This document shows positions 22,921 through 35,576 of a stretch of DNA of 64,000 nucleotides, in pieces. The first letter of the stretch is position 1, and the number at the start of each line of letters is the position of its first letter. This DNA comes from Tipula vernalis (Eukaryota; Arthropoda; Insecta; Diptera; Tipulidae). The translations under genes and the position numbers were made by a program. The notes under the pieces are model-generated. The model saw nothing but the letters and a program-made list of their open reading frames with translations. It did no database searches and was not told the origin of the DNA. The stretch is taken from NCBI GenBank assembly GCA_958295665.1, contig OY282558.1:117356838-117420837 (forward strand), read 5' to 3'.

Positions 22921-24597
22921 AGGATTCTCAAAATCAACGTTTCAGTTTGATTTAAAATATCGACATTGAAAACTGGTCGACTACGAATTTTATTTTATTA
23001 GTTACATATATCCAAGGTAAATAAACACGTTAGAAAAAAATTCTGTGCAATATCTGGTCGACTGCCTCTTCAAAATCGCTCGTATTTGCACCGAAATTGT
23101 TAAATACAGTAAAGTTGAATAAAATATGTTTGAAAAGTATTTTTTTGAACGGACAGTAAATTTTTGAAAGCCATTTTGAGGTGGAAGTTGTTCAGATGTT
23201 TGACTGAAATTTTTTCTAATGGGTTTAATTACCTTGAATCTAACTAAGAAACCAAGCTTCAACCGAATAGCCTTCCGTTTTTTTAAAAACGAAATTTTTG
23301 TATAATCTTAAAACAAGATGTAGTCAACCAGTACAATTTTTTAAATTTCAATATTCTCAATGAGACTGAAACGTTGATTTTGAGAATTTATAATTTAGCC
23401 GTGTACCTCTTAGTTAGATTTTCTTATACCATAGATCCCACTCTCTAATTTATATTAGCGATACATTTTTAAAACCCCCACAAGGCATACTACAAATTAA
23501 TGCTTAAAAAAAACTGAAATGTTATCAGATTTAATCATCTTAGATGATTACTTGATCTAAACACACTTAAAAATTAATACGACAAAAACCAACTTCACGA
23601 CGTTTTCTTTTGCAACATTAAGTTTCGAGGCAGATGTATTTTTAGAAATCGTGTTTAATGGTGATGTTATTTCGAAGGTCGATAAATTTAATTATTTGTG
23701 TCTGTGTTTAGATAATCGCTTGAATTATTCCCATCATATACAGAATATCAACGGAAATCTGATTCCATCTATAAGCGTTGTCTTCCGCCGTATCAATAAA
23801 TTTGTTACCGAAAGCGTTTTGGAATTGACTCTCATTTTAATTATTTAATTCAAGTATATGGATCCGCTAATAAAATATCCATTCAAGAATTACAACTTGT
23901 ACAAAATAAGATAACCAAACAAAGAAATATTTAGTTTTAAGAAAGGTAAACCCTTTAACCATGTCAAAACCATCAAATTATTGCTATGTCACTGTATGGG
24001 CTGTCAGTTAGCCAAAGCAACAATTTGGAGGTTAAAATTCGAAACACAATTATTTCCGAGGGGTAGGGAATACGATTATTTCTAGACAAAATGGAAATTC
24101 AATCAACTGTTTCGTGTTCTATCGAAACCTAAACCAATCGTCTGGGATGGGGTGGTATTCAACCTTTATCACTTTCCGGCAAAATCACAATTTGAAGATT
24201 AAAATCAGAAACACATTTATTTCGGGCGATAAGGGATATCTTTTTAGCTTAACGGATGGAGAATTGTATTAGCTAATATTCCCTGCCACAATAAATAGAT
24301 ATGTTTCCAATTTTAATCTTCAAATTGCGAGTTTGACTGAAACTGATAAAGGGTAAACAGCACCTCTTATTGGTGATTTGGACTCAGGTTCTGTTAATAC
24401 ACTAAACAGCTGGTTGAATTCCTTTAATCGTAAAATGGCGATTTTGTCTGTAATTGATAAAGGGCCAATAACACCCCTTTCCAGAAATTTGGGCTCAAAT
24501 AGTCGACCAAACGCCCCACACAACAACACAAAAATTACCATCCCCAGAAATAAATTTGTTGTTAATAAAATCATAAAATTAAAACATGACTTCCGCG
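22921..24597 (+). repeat. Tandem duplication, unit 2 (about 1.68 kb)
   Basis: Begins directly where unit 1 ends and closes with the same 'aaaattaaaacatgactt'. It holds the better RT thumb relic: 'THLKINTTKTNF' (about 23562-23600) and the frame 23651-23848 with 'VFNGDVISKVDKFNYLCLCL', typical of the palm/thumb C-terminus of Jockey-type RTs. About 100 bp around 23480-23600 is missing from unit 1. Confidence 0.75.
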
Positions 24598-24648
24598 GTC
24601 CCAAATAAAGAATTTGTTATTTCATGTATTTTTATCCATTTAAATTTA

Positions 24649-25122
24649 AGATGTTTTCGTTTATCCATGCCGGATATTCCGAAAGTGACGTATATCGTTA
24701 TTGTTCGGAATATTCAGAACGTATTCTTTTTGTTCTTCTGTCAGATATTCTGAAAGTTATTACGAAGAGAACAGTAGTTAATTAAATATAAATTTAATCG
24801 TGAATTTTAAGTTTTTATTTATTTATGCTGAAATGAGCAACTTTATATTTTTTTACAAAAAAAAACGTAGAGGTTTTATTTTGGGGTTACAATTTTAAAT
24901 TTCAGCCGAGTTTAGTTATTAAAAATAATGTTCTACTATTAATTCATATTTTTTAACCTTTACTATATATGGTTTAATTAAATTTAAATAGAAGCACGTT
25001 GCACAGTATAAATGTTAACTAATAAATGACCTTCGATGCTGTGAAAAATGTGTACTTTAGATTCCTTAGTCACATGATCAATATTCTATTCCTTCTGCGG
25101 AATAAATTAACGAAAACAAGCT
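24649..25122. mobile_element. MITE-like element, copy 2
   Basis: Left 'gttttcgtttatccatgcc', right 'ggaataaattaacgaaaac'. Shares 'agtcacatgatcaatattct' with copy 1 at 20.1-20.5 kb and has the same organisation with AT-rich filler. No ORF. Confidence 0.5.
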
Positions 25123-26155
25123 TATTGTTTATTCAAGAAAAAATCCGACTAATGTTCGTTATAAATTTGTCTCTGTCAATATAATAAATAAACGTAATGT
25201 CAATGTAGCTTTCATACTAGGTTGATGCCTACTTAAAACAAATCACGAGACCAATGGTAGTGTCAAACGATTTAATGAGTAAAAATGTCCCAAAATGCTA
25301 GAATCCATTACAGCAGCAAATACATGCATGAGCCCTTTAAATAATATTTAATTTGCTAAGTGTAAGAGCAGAGTTACAACGAGTGCAAAGTATGTACTGT
25401 AAAATCTTGCATGCTGAGAAAGTCATTGACTCCGTTCTCTAAATCTTTTTCACCTAGGAAATTCCAAAATTTCAAATTCCCATTACATGTTCAATATTAG
25501 CCAACTTATTACTAAAAACCAATATTTATTATTATATAATCGATTTAGACGGTCGGTCGGTCGAACTAGAATTCAGACTGGACAAGTAGTTTGAAAATGT
25601 CATAAACTGTAATTTCGATTTAATTGTTTTTCTATTACTATGTATTGGCATTAATTATGTAATTTGGTATACAGCAATTAATTAGGTAGTTTCTGGTTAA
25701 AGGACCTTTAGGCTTAATATATTTACAGTTCATTATTATTATTTTTTTTAATAATATTTTCAAAATTGACTCACTATAATGCAAATGTAGTCTTAATAGC
25801 TGTAAACAAAACCTAATTATAATTTTTAATTTTTAAGGTATGTGTCGTTTATATACACTTTTCTGTATAAAGAGTGGTTTTATATTTATTTTACGTTTCC
25901 ATGATTTGTAAATTATATAAAACAATTTTAAATATGTAACTCATTAATCATAAAATTATTCAGTCTTAGTGTGACATGTCTCACACATGACAATCATTTA
26001 CCATAAAAACTAGGTAGGGTTTTAAGCATAGGAATTTCATATAAGAACCAGTTATAAATCGGTAGTCATGGTCGCTATTGTAATAAATATAAATGACAAT
26101 CGTATTTAGATTGATTTATAGTTTTAATTAGTTGGATTCATTGCATTTGGCAGCA
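25123..26155. other. AT-rich spacer
   Basis: No coding region, RNA gene or repeat recognised beyond short direct words such as 'ggtcggtcggtcg' at about 25549. Confidence 0.5.
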
Positions 26156-26159
26156 CATT

Positions 26160-26690
26160 TAGATGAGGAGAAAGGGGCGCCGGTTTAGATGGTCCTTATA
26201 TACTAGCCCAAATGTCAACCTCACCTGCACGTGGTACTTCCTGCTAATTAACTAATGAGGCTCTGGCGACCGAGATACGGCGGAATAACCGACCACCGAG
26301 AACATAGCAAATGATGTTCTATTCAATGACCCACTACCAACTTTTACTGGTTACCATAGTAGTTGATACATAACCAGTTTTAAGCAATGAATACAACACA
26401 AAAAGGAGAAAATACCCCAGGTGGTAAACCAACTACCCAGTTGGTTAATCCACCCTCTTATGAGGCTGGCTCAATTGATTCTGGGGAGAGCCAATCATTG
26501 CTAAACCCATTCGAAAGAAGTTCAATGTTTGTAACCTCATGGCTTGGACGACGGCTGAAACGGTGGTCGCACACTATTACCGGGTAGCTCCCCGTCGGAT
26601 AGGGAGGTTCTGTTATCCACCAGTATCAGCAGCCATGCTACAATATTTTCACTTTTTAAAGTGTGCAAAAAAACAAAAAAAAATAAATAA
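26160..26690 (+). mobile_element. Probable 5' end of a non-LTR retrotransposon
   Basis: A GC-richer leader ('gaggctctggcgaccgagat', 'agatacggcggaataacc') is followed by a 66-codon ORF at 26387-26587. This encodes a Pro/Ser/Gly-rich start, 'NPPSYEAGSIDSGESQSLLN', then a basic tail. The style is that of a LINE leader plus truncated ORF1, and it lies upstream of Jockey-like ORF1 sequence. The protein itself is not recognisable, so this is an inference from composition and context. Confidence 0.35.
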
Positions 26691-27990
26691 CATCGTTTGA
26701 TGAACTCAAGATATTTTATATAGAAAAGCACGGCACACACCCGCTGCACATCACTATCCCTCACTAATTTTTGGTTTATTTACCACATTTTTCACTCACG
26801 TGTCAACTCAGGACAAAAAAAGCCGTCATAACAAAACATACGAATCCACGTAAAGAAAAAAAAAAAAACAAATTAAATTTAGGAACAAACTCGAACCAAT
26901 CCAAAAATATTTACAAAATATTTCGCTACACTCAGTTATGGAAGATTATCAAAAAATAGAAATTTATAAAATAAATCAAAAACAAAAACTTGCACTCAAT
27001 ACTTAACAATAATGATTAAAGCTGCTAATGACCCTGCAATAAAGTTGATGATGATAGCCCCATCAATGAATGTAGTAACCAACGTTGCTTCTTTGACCTT
27101 GTCTATTACCACCGTTTGCCTAGTGGTTGTTTGTTATCTGGCAAATGTTCAAGACTATATTGTTGTTGTTTTGGTGTTGAATAGTTTTCAACATTTCACA
27201 AACTGCATTTATCTCGTGTGTTCAAAAATTGAAAGTCGCACCAATGATAATTTCCTTTATTGTTTTGTTATTTTAAAATTTTTATTGAAATATATATTTG
27301 GTTATAATTGTTATTTCTTTCATTCACAAGAAAAACATTAACACTATAGCTAATTTGCCCACAACAGTAGTTTTCATTATACCGTTAAATATCAATATAA
27401 TTGTTCAAATATGTTTATTGGCACTAAACCTTATTAACTAAATATGTACATTAATTTTGATACATTAATTTAATTTTATTCAAAATATTTCACATTAATA
27501 CATATTATTATTATTAATACATTAATTATGTAATTTTATTATTATTTTATTTACATTTATTATTTATTCTTAATCATTTTAAAAGAATTAATTTTGTAAT
27601 AACTTTTGGGTCTGATGTTGCTTGTACCCAATTCTCGACTTGACTGTCCGTTTTCGTATGCCCGTTTCTTTCTTGTCACTTCGCAGTTGACATATTCCCG
27701 CGCTTTTTTCCCCTCTTTCCAAAAAAAATCGTTACCAATACGTAATCATTATTCCATTGGGAAAAAAAAAACTGATCAATATTGTTTATGAATTATTGTT
27801 TAAAAAAAACAGGTGAGTAGGTAAATCTGAAATTTATTGGGTTGGTTTATATACGAGTATATATAATTTAGGTAAGCATGAAATGGATGATTATGAAATG
27901 TACATATAAAAAAAATGTAAGTAAGTATAGGAAAAAAAACATAAATTGATCACGTACAGTACACGGTGCCAAATTTCAAATTTAGTGTGT
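26691..27990. other. AT-rich stretch, gene unclear
   Basis: An ORF at 27012-27341 (109 codons) has a hydrophobic middle ('ITTVCLVVVCYLANVQDYIV') that could span a membrane, but it lacks recognisable motifs and sits in AT-rich DNA; I do not call it a gene. Positions 27600-27990 may be the leader of the Jockey-like ORF1 that follows. Confidence 0.35.
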
Positions 27991-27997
27991 TCGTTAC

Positions 27998-29922
27998 ATG
28001 TTGTCAAGATCACCAATCAAACATACTAACTCTGCAAATCAGCAGAAAGACGAAAACGCTGAACTATGTCGAAAACTTAGTGAACTTGATGTACTTTTAA
28101 CCCAACTAAGAAGCGAAATTGAAAAACTAAAAAACGAAAATGAAGAATTGAAGAAGCCCAAATCAATGGAGATTTCTGAAATCCCGCTAACTTGTTATAA
28201 TATAGCAAGTACTCACACCAGTTATAAAAATGAGTTCCAGACTGATGAAGAGGATCTCATGAGAGAAACAGATTGGGTAATGAAAAGGAAGAAAAGACCA
28301 AAAAACGAAAGGCAGAATTCTCGGCTGAAGTTGGAAATCATTCGCAAACTAATGTATTAGCAGCTTGTGATACTAATACCAAACTAGCCCACCAGCAACA
28401 GCAACAAAATCAGCAACAAAAGGTTGTACCGAAAGAAAAGGCTCCTCCGCCAATTAATGTAATCGGCATAACAGAATTTGCTAGTATACAATCTATCAGG
28501 GCTGTGGAGTCGGAGCCGGAGTCGAAGTCGGAGTCGCAGAGTTTATGTATTTTTAAAGGAGCCGAGTCGGAGCCGGAGCCTTTTGGAATAGACAGACTCC
28601 AATTATTTATACATATATGCATTAGCGCAGTTCAAATTGGAATTCAAAATCGGACTAGCCAAAGTTAGGGTTTCTTCTCGAAAAATCTTCGTCTATTTTA
28701 AAGCCTAGTACGCTGTTCAAGTGAAATGAAGTTTTCACTGGTCTCCAACGAGAGACGTCTGACAACGTACTTTATACAATAAAATTCACTTCGATCGACA
28801 AAACGCAAAAACTCAAATGAAGTCAAAATTTATCTTCACATTTATCGTCTGAAATTCAGCGGTGAAATTTTCATTTTCATTTTTGCTTGTGTCATTTTTA
28901 TATGAGCAATTTCATTTCACTTCAGCAGCGAACCACCGGGCTTAACTCTCGAAATCTCGTGAAATTAAGGACGAGATACGTGTAGAAAGTCGAGAAGTCG
29001 AGAAATTTGGGTTAAGCGCGCAAATCTAATTAAGTATTTTGTCATCACATTTCACGAAAATTACTGATGTTAAACCAAACAATAAATTGAAATGAAATAT
29101 ATCAAGAATTAACAGGGTCTTACTGAACCTGACAAATTTCAAAAATGTGACCTTGCAATCGGTAATTAATCAATAGAAACCCTCCCAGTTAAAGCGCTGC
29201 AGTAAATAAAAAATAAAAAAATACCGGCTCTTGAGATTGAGCCGACGGCCTTTGTAAATTAACAACGACACACTATCGTCCAGCTACTGCTTGCTTGCCA
29301 AATATCCACAGTTTTTCAGCACATAAATAACAGCGTTTCACGGAAATGAAAACCCTATTTGCTTTATGCATAGAAAGATATATTTTTGATGTCGGGGGAG
29401 GAGCTGGAGTCAGAGTTGGAGCCGGAGTTGGAGCCGGAGTTGGAGCCGAAGTCGGAGTTAGAGCCGGAGCCGGAGTCGGACCTGTAGCCGGCGTCGTTAA
29501 CAAATTTATAAATTTCCGGAGCCGGAGCCAAAGCCGAACATTTTTGCTCCGACTCCGCAGCCCTACAATCTATAATGTTCTTATCAGTAACCACTAAGGA
29601 ATATAGAGTAGTGTCACTAAACAATAACGTGTGGAAAATCAATACACCAGATTCCGATACATATAGAGCTCTAGTAACAAAGCTCAATGAGGAAGGTAAA
29701 GAATGGTTCACATACGAAGATAAAAACGAACGCGCAATTAAGGTTATGGCCAGAGGCCTTCATGCAACGTGTAAGAAGGATGCCATAATGGAGGACCTAA
29801 AGGCAAAAGATCTGCAAATAGAAGATGCAGTAAACATCCTAAAACGAGAGAGAGAGAGAGAAATGAGAACAATCAAGTCAAAAAAAGGAGGCTTTCACTC
29901 TTTATGCTTACTTTTAACATGT
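27998..29922 (+). pseudogene. Jockey-like retrotransposon ORF1 (copy 1), interrupted by hAT
   Basis: ORF1 starts at 27998. Residues 18-52 form a heptad-rich coiled coil (LCRKLSELDVLLTQLRSEIE). A Gln-rich segment follows in another frame (frameshift near 28300), ending 'KEKAPPPINVIGITEF', the usual junction to the nucleic-acid-binding domain. A hAT element then interrupts it (28497-29565). The reading resumes at 29574 with 'VVSLNNNVWKINTPDSDTYR' and 'MARGLHATCKKDAIMEDLKA', characteristic of the pre-zinc-knuckle domain of Jockey gag proteins. It breaks off near 29920, where antisense Gypsy sequence begins. The zinc knuckles and ORF2 of this copy are absent. Confidence 0.8.
28497..29565. mobile_element. 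Non-autonomous hAT element with GGAGTCGGAG-rich ends
   Basis: Ends are CAGGGCTGTGGAGTCGG on the left and CCGACTCCGCAGCCCTA on the right, in hAT style. They are flanked by an exact 8-bp duplication, CAATCTAT (28489-28496 and 29566-29573), the size expected for hAT. Subterminal regions are arrays of 'ggagtcggagccggag' variants (28505-28585 and 29395-29555). The 1069-bp interior holds no transposase. ORFs reading Gly-Val-Gly-Ala on plus and Pro-Thr-Pro-Ala or Ser-Gly-Ser on minus are artefacts of these arrays. Confidence 0.9.
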
Positions 29923-29924
29923 AG

Positions 29925-31770
29925 GATATTCTTTAGCATGACTCCTATACATCCCTTTTTCTCCTTTTTTAAATTGAATTCCATCATAATCATACATTTG
30001 GTTCTTGCTTAAATCTATTGACACCTTTTTCTTTCATCGTTTACCTTCGTCCCGTTTAGTCACTTTTTCTTATGGAACCTTTGGATTAATTATAGTTGTA
30101 ACTGTTCGTGTTCTGTATTAACCCAATAGTAGTTCATCTGATGATGTTGAGGTTACGGTTGTGGGATAATTATTGTACGAGTGTAACAGTCTATTTAACT
30201 TTTCTTGAATAGAAAATTTGCTCTTTTTATCATCATTTCCGTTTGAACGCCGCGTTCTACTAGCCCATTAGATTGCGAATGGTATGGAGGAGTTTTTAAA
30301 ATAATAATTTCATTCATTTTACCAAATTCTGAGAAAGCAAAACTATTAAAAGGTGGGCCAATATCGCTACACATTTGACCTGGTAATAAAAATTAAACAA
30401 AACCACTTTCTAGGCATTTTATCACTTGAGCTGCATTAGACTTATTATTAAATAATTTTATATCAATAAATTTACTATTTGAATCAACCAGAATCAAAAA
30501 CATTTGATTCTGAAAGTAGAACAAATCTAAATGTATATGCTTTGGTATGGAAATTGTGTAGGTTCCCATTTTCTCATTAACAAATTTACTTTTTTCAAAA
30601 CTCTGTTGAGACGCTTTGGTCCAATTAAAAGCCATGTCTTTCTTAAGAAGATAATACAAATCTTTGAGTTCGCTGGACAAGTTCGGAATAAATCTTCCGT
30701 ACTAGTTCAATAGACCCAAATAAGATTGCAATTCAGACACATATTTTGGAGAAGGTGCTTTAGTTATAGTCTTTATTTTTTCAGCACTACAGGCTTAATT
30801 CCTTCGCATGATACTGTGTGCTCTATAAAATTTACAGATGTTTAGAAAAATAACGTTTTTTTTTTTTTTGGTTTATTTTTACATTAAACTCGTCCAAGTG
30901 ACGCAAAACTTTCCATAATAATTGCTGACACTCTTCAAAGCTAGAACTGGCGATTAAACAATGAGATAACAAAGTCTTCTGTCTAATCCACAAATAATTT
31001 GATCAATAACCGTCTATCCGTGGTAGAGGTTAATGTTCTGTCTGTACATATTTGTTTATTGTTACTTTACAATCTAGGTTTAGGTACAACTACCACTGGT
31101 AAAGCCCAATCACTAAACCGCACTGGAACCAATATACCTTTCTAGCATAATGACTCAATTTCTTTTTCGACATCACCCCTTATGTGATATGGTACACTAT
31201 ATGGCTTATGAAATATACGAACCGCTTCTGGTTTTACAAGAATTTGCGCATAAAATTTCCTAATAGATTCTGTCGAGTTTGATAACACGTTTGGGAATAT
31301 TTCCGTTATTTTAGGTATTAGATTTTCTGCGTTAAAAGCAAACTTTTGTAAACAATTTATCCATCCAATTTCGGCCTAATAAAGGTAAGCTATCTTTGCC
31401 ACTCTCAATAGTTATTAGTTCTAACAATTGTTCCTCATCATCACTTGGCTTTTTAACTTTTACACAAATTTTCCCATTTCCCCATTATTTAAATTTATTA
31501 TCGACGAACATGCACCTGAATCAACTTTCATTGTAACCGGTTTGCCGGTCGATTGATAATTCGATGGTAACGGGCGTACTACCACTTAAGCCTGTATTTA
31601 GATCATTTTCCATTTGTTTAAGATTAAAACCAAAAACTGATTTTTTGACCCTTTCGACGACTGACTTTGTGACCTTCTGGCCGATCTTGATTTACTATTT
31701 GACTGCCTTAATGATATAGTTGAAACATTCCCAATAATCATAAACAACATTAATAAAATAAAATTTTAAA
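29925..31770 (-). pseudogene. Ty3/Gypsy pol remnant (antisense)
   Basis: Read on the minus strand from the right: a protease-like 'DAGACSSII' (about 31510-31530), then RT start 'AVRIFHKPYSVPYHIRGDVE' (about 31210) and 'FSDWALPVVVVPKP' (about 31100). Next is an RNase H start 'YYLLKKDMAFNWTKASQQSF' (about 30590-30650), fused by internal deletion to integrase 'HIHLDLFYFQNQMFLILVDS' (about 30480-30540). After that come 'MCSDIGPPFNS' and 'PPYHSQSNGLVERGVQT' (about 30250-30290), the second Asp and the Glu of the integrase triad. Stops and frameshifts are numerous. No LTRs were identified. It lies between two Jockey-like copies. Confidence 0.8.
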
Positions 31771-31951
31771 CCAAAATTGATCAGTTTATGTTTGCCTCTC
31801 GAACAGTGAAGTCTAATAAAAATTAAATCCTATTGTGATACAAAATTTATTATTTGTTTTGTTCTACAAATTACATCTAATATTTGTCTAACCGGAAGTT
31901 GAATAAACTATATAAGTAAAAATTAGTGAAGTGCGTGATCGGTCCCCCATT

Positions 31952-32631
31952 ATGGGGCTGAATAGGGATGGGTCTGTGGATAGACAATCTGAACCTATAG
32001 ATGCACCTTATCATAAAAAATTAAAAAATAATAATGGAAGTGTATATAACGTTCCTATACAAGTCAACGTTTTAAGTTATTTAACACAATGAGTGAATCT
32101 CAAATAAAAACAAAGGTTTCAAAACAAGGTGCCACGGTATACTTTGTATCATTTAAAAAAGGGGAATACAACCTTAACCAATTGAGGAACCACAAATACG
32201 TTGCTGATACTGTAGTGCGATGGGATGTTGCAAAACAGACGGCGAATAGGATAACCCAATGCAGACGATGTTTCCGTTATGGTCATGGTGAAGCAAACTG
32301 TCACATGACTAGAAAATGCAATTACTGCGCCAACATTCATAAGGAAGATGATTGTCCATTAAAAAATAATACGAATAAACATATTTGTACCAACTGCCAG
32401 GATAATCATCCGGCAAACTCAATTATGTGCCCTAAACGTGAGGAGTATCTTCAAATTCGAAAACAACAAGCAAGGCGGAATCAAATACAACAATCTCATC
32501 AAACAACAACACCTTCAAATAGTTTTAACTTAAATAGAGATAACTTCCCTGAAATTCTAACTATATTAGCTCTATTAATAATGCAAACACTACTTATGAT
32601 TCTGCCCTTTTCATTCTGCCCTTTTAACTGA
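31952..32631 (+). pseudogene. Jockey-like retrotransposon ORF1 (copy 2), CCHC zinc knuckles
   Basis: An ATG at 31952 opens a short frame ending at 32091 ('GLNRDGSVDRQSEPID'). In a different frame, 32089-32631 encodes 'VSKQGATVYFVSFKKGEYNL' and a run of cysteine knuckles: CRRCFRYGHGEANC, CNYCANIHKEDDC, and CTNCQDNHPANSIMC (residues about 58-121). That is the C-terminal half of a Jockey-type gag, which binds the element's RNA. The part between the two frames, corresponding to the pre-knuckle domain of copy 1, is deleted. The last approximately 30 residues are hydrophobic and unlike a normal C-terminus, consistent with a junction to deleted sequence. Confidence 0.8.
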
Positions 32632-35312
32632 AGGCTCAGCTAACCCGAATATTTTGTTTAGTGCGAACGAACTCTTAACAATTTTTAAAGAATTAGTGAA
32701 TGGAATTAAAAATTGCAACTCTAGAGAAGAACAATTTATTAGAATAACCGAAATAGCTTTAAAATATGCATTTAGAAAAATCATTAATAATTGCCATCCC
32801 ATGTGGAACTGTGTCAGGTCTAATGAAGGTGGTCGGAATCTTCATAATCACATAAGTAACTCTCAAAATTGCTCTATTGTGGCACCATTGGATCCGACCT
32901 TTGTTAGACCCAATTCTACTCCTAGTATTATCGATTTCTTCTTAACAAACCAACCAGAACATATAATGGAAATTAAAAGTCTACCTGAACTGGCATCAGA
33001 TCACCTTCCAGTCGTATGTGCTTACAATTTCAGTCTAGCTTATAAAAACCCAATTAACTACCGATTTAATTACTCCGGCGGTCATTGGACTAAATACAAA
33101 CAGCATATAGAGGGGTTACTAAATTGTTTTGATCAAACAAATCCCTTGAACACTTCTCCTGAAATTGACTCGATGATCGATTTATTTTTAGAGTCCATTA
33201 AAAATGCTAGAGACAACTCAATTCCTGTAACCCCATTGACTTACATAAATAAAATAAATTTAACAGAAGATAAACTGGCTCTGGTTGTTAACATGCTAAC
33301 CAGAGCAATAAAACATAAGATCTTAGACTTACTGAACAAATCCTGGTAAGCCCAGCTTATGGACCTTGAAAACGGATCCAAAAAATATTGGAATACAGCT
33401 AAGTTTGTTAAAATGAAAAGAATACCAATAGCGCCACTGCAAATTCAGGAAGGTGAAACCACAGTAAAACTATGGTTAAACTCACAAAATTGTACAGCGC
33501 TCGTAAATACCTTTCATTATGTTTATCAATCCACTCATAATTATGGGTCCGTTCATGTCAATATGAGCTGCCAACAATTAATAACTAACTGTCATCCACA
33601 AGAATTTGAAGAAATTCGTTTAGAAGAGCTATGTGATATTATTAAAACCCTACGACCGTATAAAGCATCTGACATGGATGATATTCTTAACATTTTGTTA
33701 AAACAGTTTAAAGACTGCGGTGTTAAAACTCTCCTGCTAATTTTTAATAGTTGTTTAAAATTGTGTTATTTCCCAAATTCCAGGGAAATAGCAAAAGTTA
33801 CTCCAATTCTCAAATCCAATAAGAAATCCAATAATCCTGAACACTATAGGCCTATAAGCCTTCTAAGCTCTATAAGCAAGGTTTTTGAGAAACTTATCAA
33901 AATTCGATTACAATCATTCATGGAAGATAACGAATTCCTTATAAATCAGCAATTTGGTTTCAGATCTGGGCATTCTGCGGTACATCAAGTGCACAGAATA
34001 GTACAATACGTAAGGGAAAATCGTATCAATAACAAATCCACAGGGCTGGCATTGTTAGACCACTATCGAACTTTTGATAGAGTATGGATCAACGGTCTTA
34101 TCCACAAAATGACAACGTGCAATTTTCTGAAATACCTAATTAAAGTTATAGATTCCTACTTAAAGAACAGGAAGTTTTATGTACAAATATATAATGAAAA
34201 ATCCAGTCTAATGAATATTCCTGTTGGTCTCCCGCAAGGTTCCGTATTAGCTCCTCTGTTACTTAACATATTTAACATAAGACTGCCAATTAGATGATAC
34301 TGCGATATACTACTCCAATGTTCTCGCCAATAACATAATATCCAAACTTAACGGCTATCTAAATGCACTTAACTCTTATTTTATAAATTGGAAACTAAAG
34401 ATAAATACTAGTAAATGTGAAAGCATTTACTTTACAAGATGTTGTAGTGATTCACTCATGTAATGAATTTATTACGTTCGTTTATCCCTACAATTATTCG
34501 AAATGCAACTCATTTCGACTATAAATATAATTGTATTTGAACAGCCTCACCCAGCTGAGTAGTGACAACTATAGAGTAGATTTCGACTTACTCTGTGGTG
34601 GAAATTCATACTTAAATACATTCCACACATCACTACCACACAGTTTCAGAGAATATTTTCGTAGAAAAAATAATTATAAATAAATTATAAACCAACTATA
34701 AATAAATATAAATTAAATATAAATAAAAAATTTAAAAAAAGTATCGCGCTTAGTGGTGGTGGACTTTATCTACATTTTTGTGAATTACATATAATAAATA
34801 AATTTGTGGCCGCATACTAAAAATTGTGCATTGTGTGGCCATTCGCTAAATTTATTTTTGTGCACCCATCGCACTATACCAAACCAACAATGTCGTGCAC
34901 TAGAAAAAAATCCGCAGCTACCTTTAGTTTTAAATGGTGCTCAACTTCAATGGAAATCGGAAGTACGCTATCTAGGCCTAATTCTTGATTCAAAGTTGAC
35001 CTTTGGGAACCATCTGAACCATATTAAAAAAAAATTGTTAAAAGTCCTATATCCACCTCTAAAAAAGAATAGTCAACTTAGCTTCAGAAATAAAATACTA
35101 TAAGGCTCACCCATATGGTCCTACGCAAAAAAACACAAATAGAAATAAAATTCAGATTCGAATCTATTCGATCTATTCGATATAGAACGATAAGAGTTCA
35201 TCGTGAAACCGATATGAGGTTTATAGAAGATTTAATTTCTGAAGCTAGACAAAAGTATTATTGCCACCTGGCATATAATGTAAATAACGAATTAATTAAT
35301 AACTTAAATTAA
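32632..35312 (+). pseudogene. Jockey-like ORF2: endonuclease end and reverse transcriptase
   Basis: The endonuclease N-terminus is missing. 32654-33349 retains its end: 'PTFVRPNSTPSIIDFFLTN' and 'LPELASDHLPVV' with the conserved Ser-Asp-His. After a stop at 33347, 33359-34297 encodes RT: 'EHYRPISLLSSISKVFEKL', motif A 'ALLDHYRTFDRVW', motif B 'PVGLPQGSVLAPLLLNIF'. Motif C survives only as 'LDDTAIYYSN' after a frameshift near 34295. The thumb is cut by extra sequence (about 34450-34860) and resumes with 'VRYLGLILDSKLTF' (about 34960-35000). The C-terminal 'FIEDLISEARQKYYCHLAYN' ends at 35312. Inactive. Confidence 0.85.
34450..34860. other. Unidentified insert in Jockey-like ORF2
   Basis: Non-coding AT-rich sequence breaks the RT thumb between 'ESIYFTRCCSDS' and 'RTIPNQQC'. 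I found no convincing inverted ends or target duplication. Boundaries are approximate. Confidence 0.45.
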
Positions 35313-35576
35313 AATTGAAATGTTTAACTTTTGATTAGTTTAAGTATTTAGGTTAAGGTAGAATAAGATGGCAAACTACTAGATTAAATATTCTATTTAA
35401 ATTGTATTACGATGTCCCCCACATATTTTATAACTTAAAGAAAATAAAGAAAATCCTATTTGAAGTAAAGCCAAGGAGGTTAAGCTCAAAATTTTAGTTA
35501 CTAATTAAGTATAAAATTACCCTTTGTATTAAATTATGCCAAATAAATAAAAGTTAAAAAAAAAAATAAAAAATTG
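35313..35576 (+). other. 3' UTR and poly(A) tail of Jockey-like copy 2
   Basis: Non-coding tail after the ORF2 stop, with AATAAA-type words and an A-rich terminus at 35554-35575. This is the normal 3' end of a poly(A)-primed LINE. Penelope-like coding sequence starts a few bases later. Confidence 0.7.

Noticed and set aside
27012..27341. 109-codon ORF with hydrophobic segments
   Set aside because: Possible membrane protein by composition only; AT-rich DNA gives such readings by chance and no family is recognisable.
29273..29711. Gly/Val/Ala, Pro/Thr/Ala and Ser/Gly repeat ORFs on both strands
   Set aside because: Three-frame readings of the GGAGTCGGAG arrays at the right end of the hAT element.
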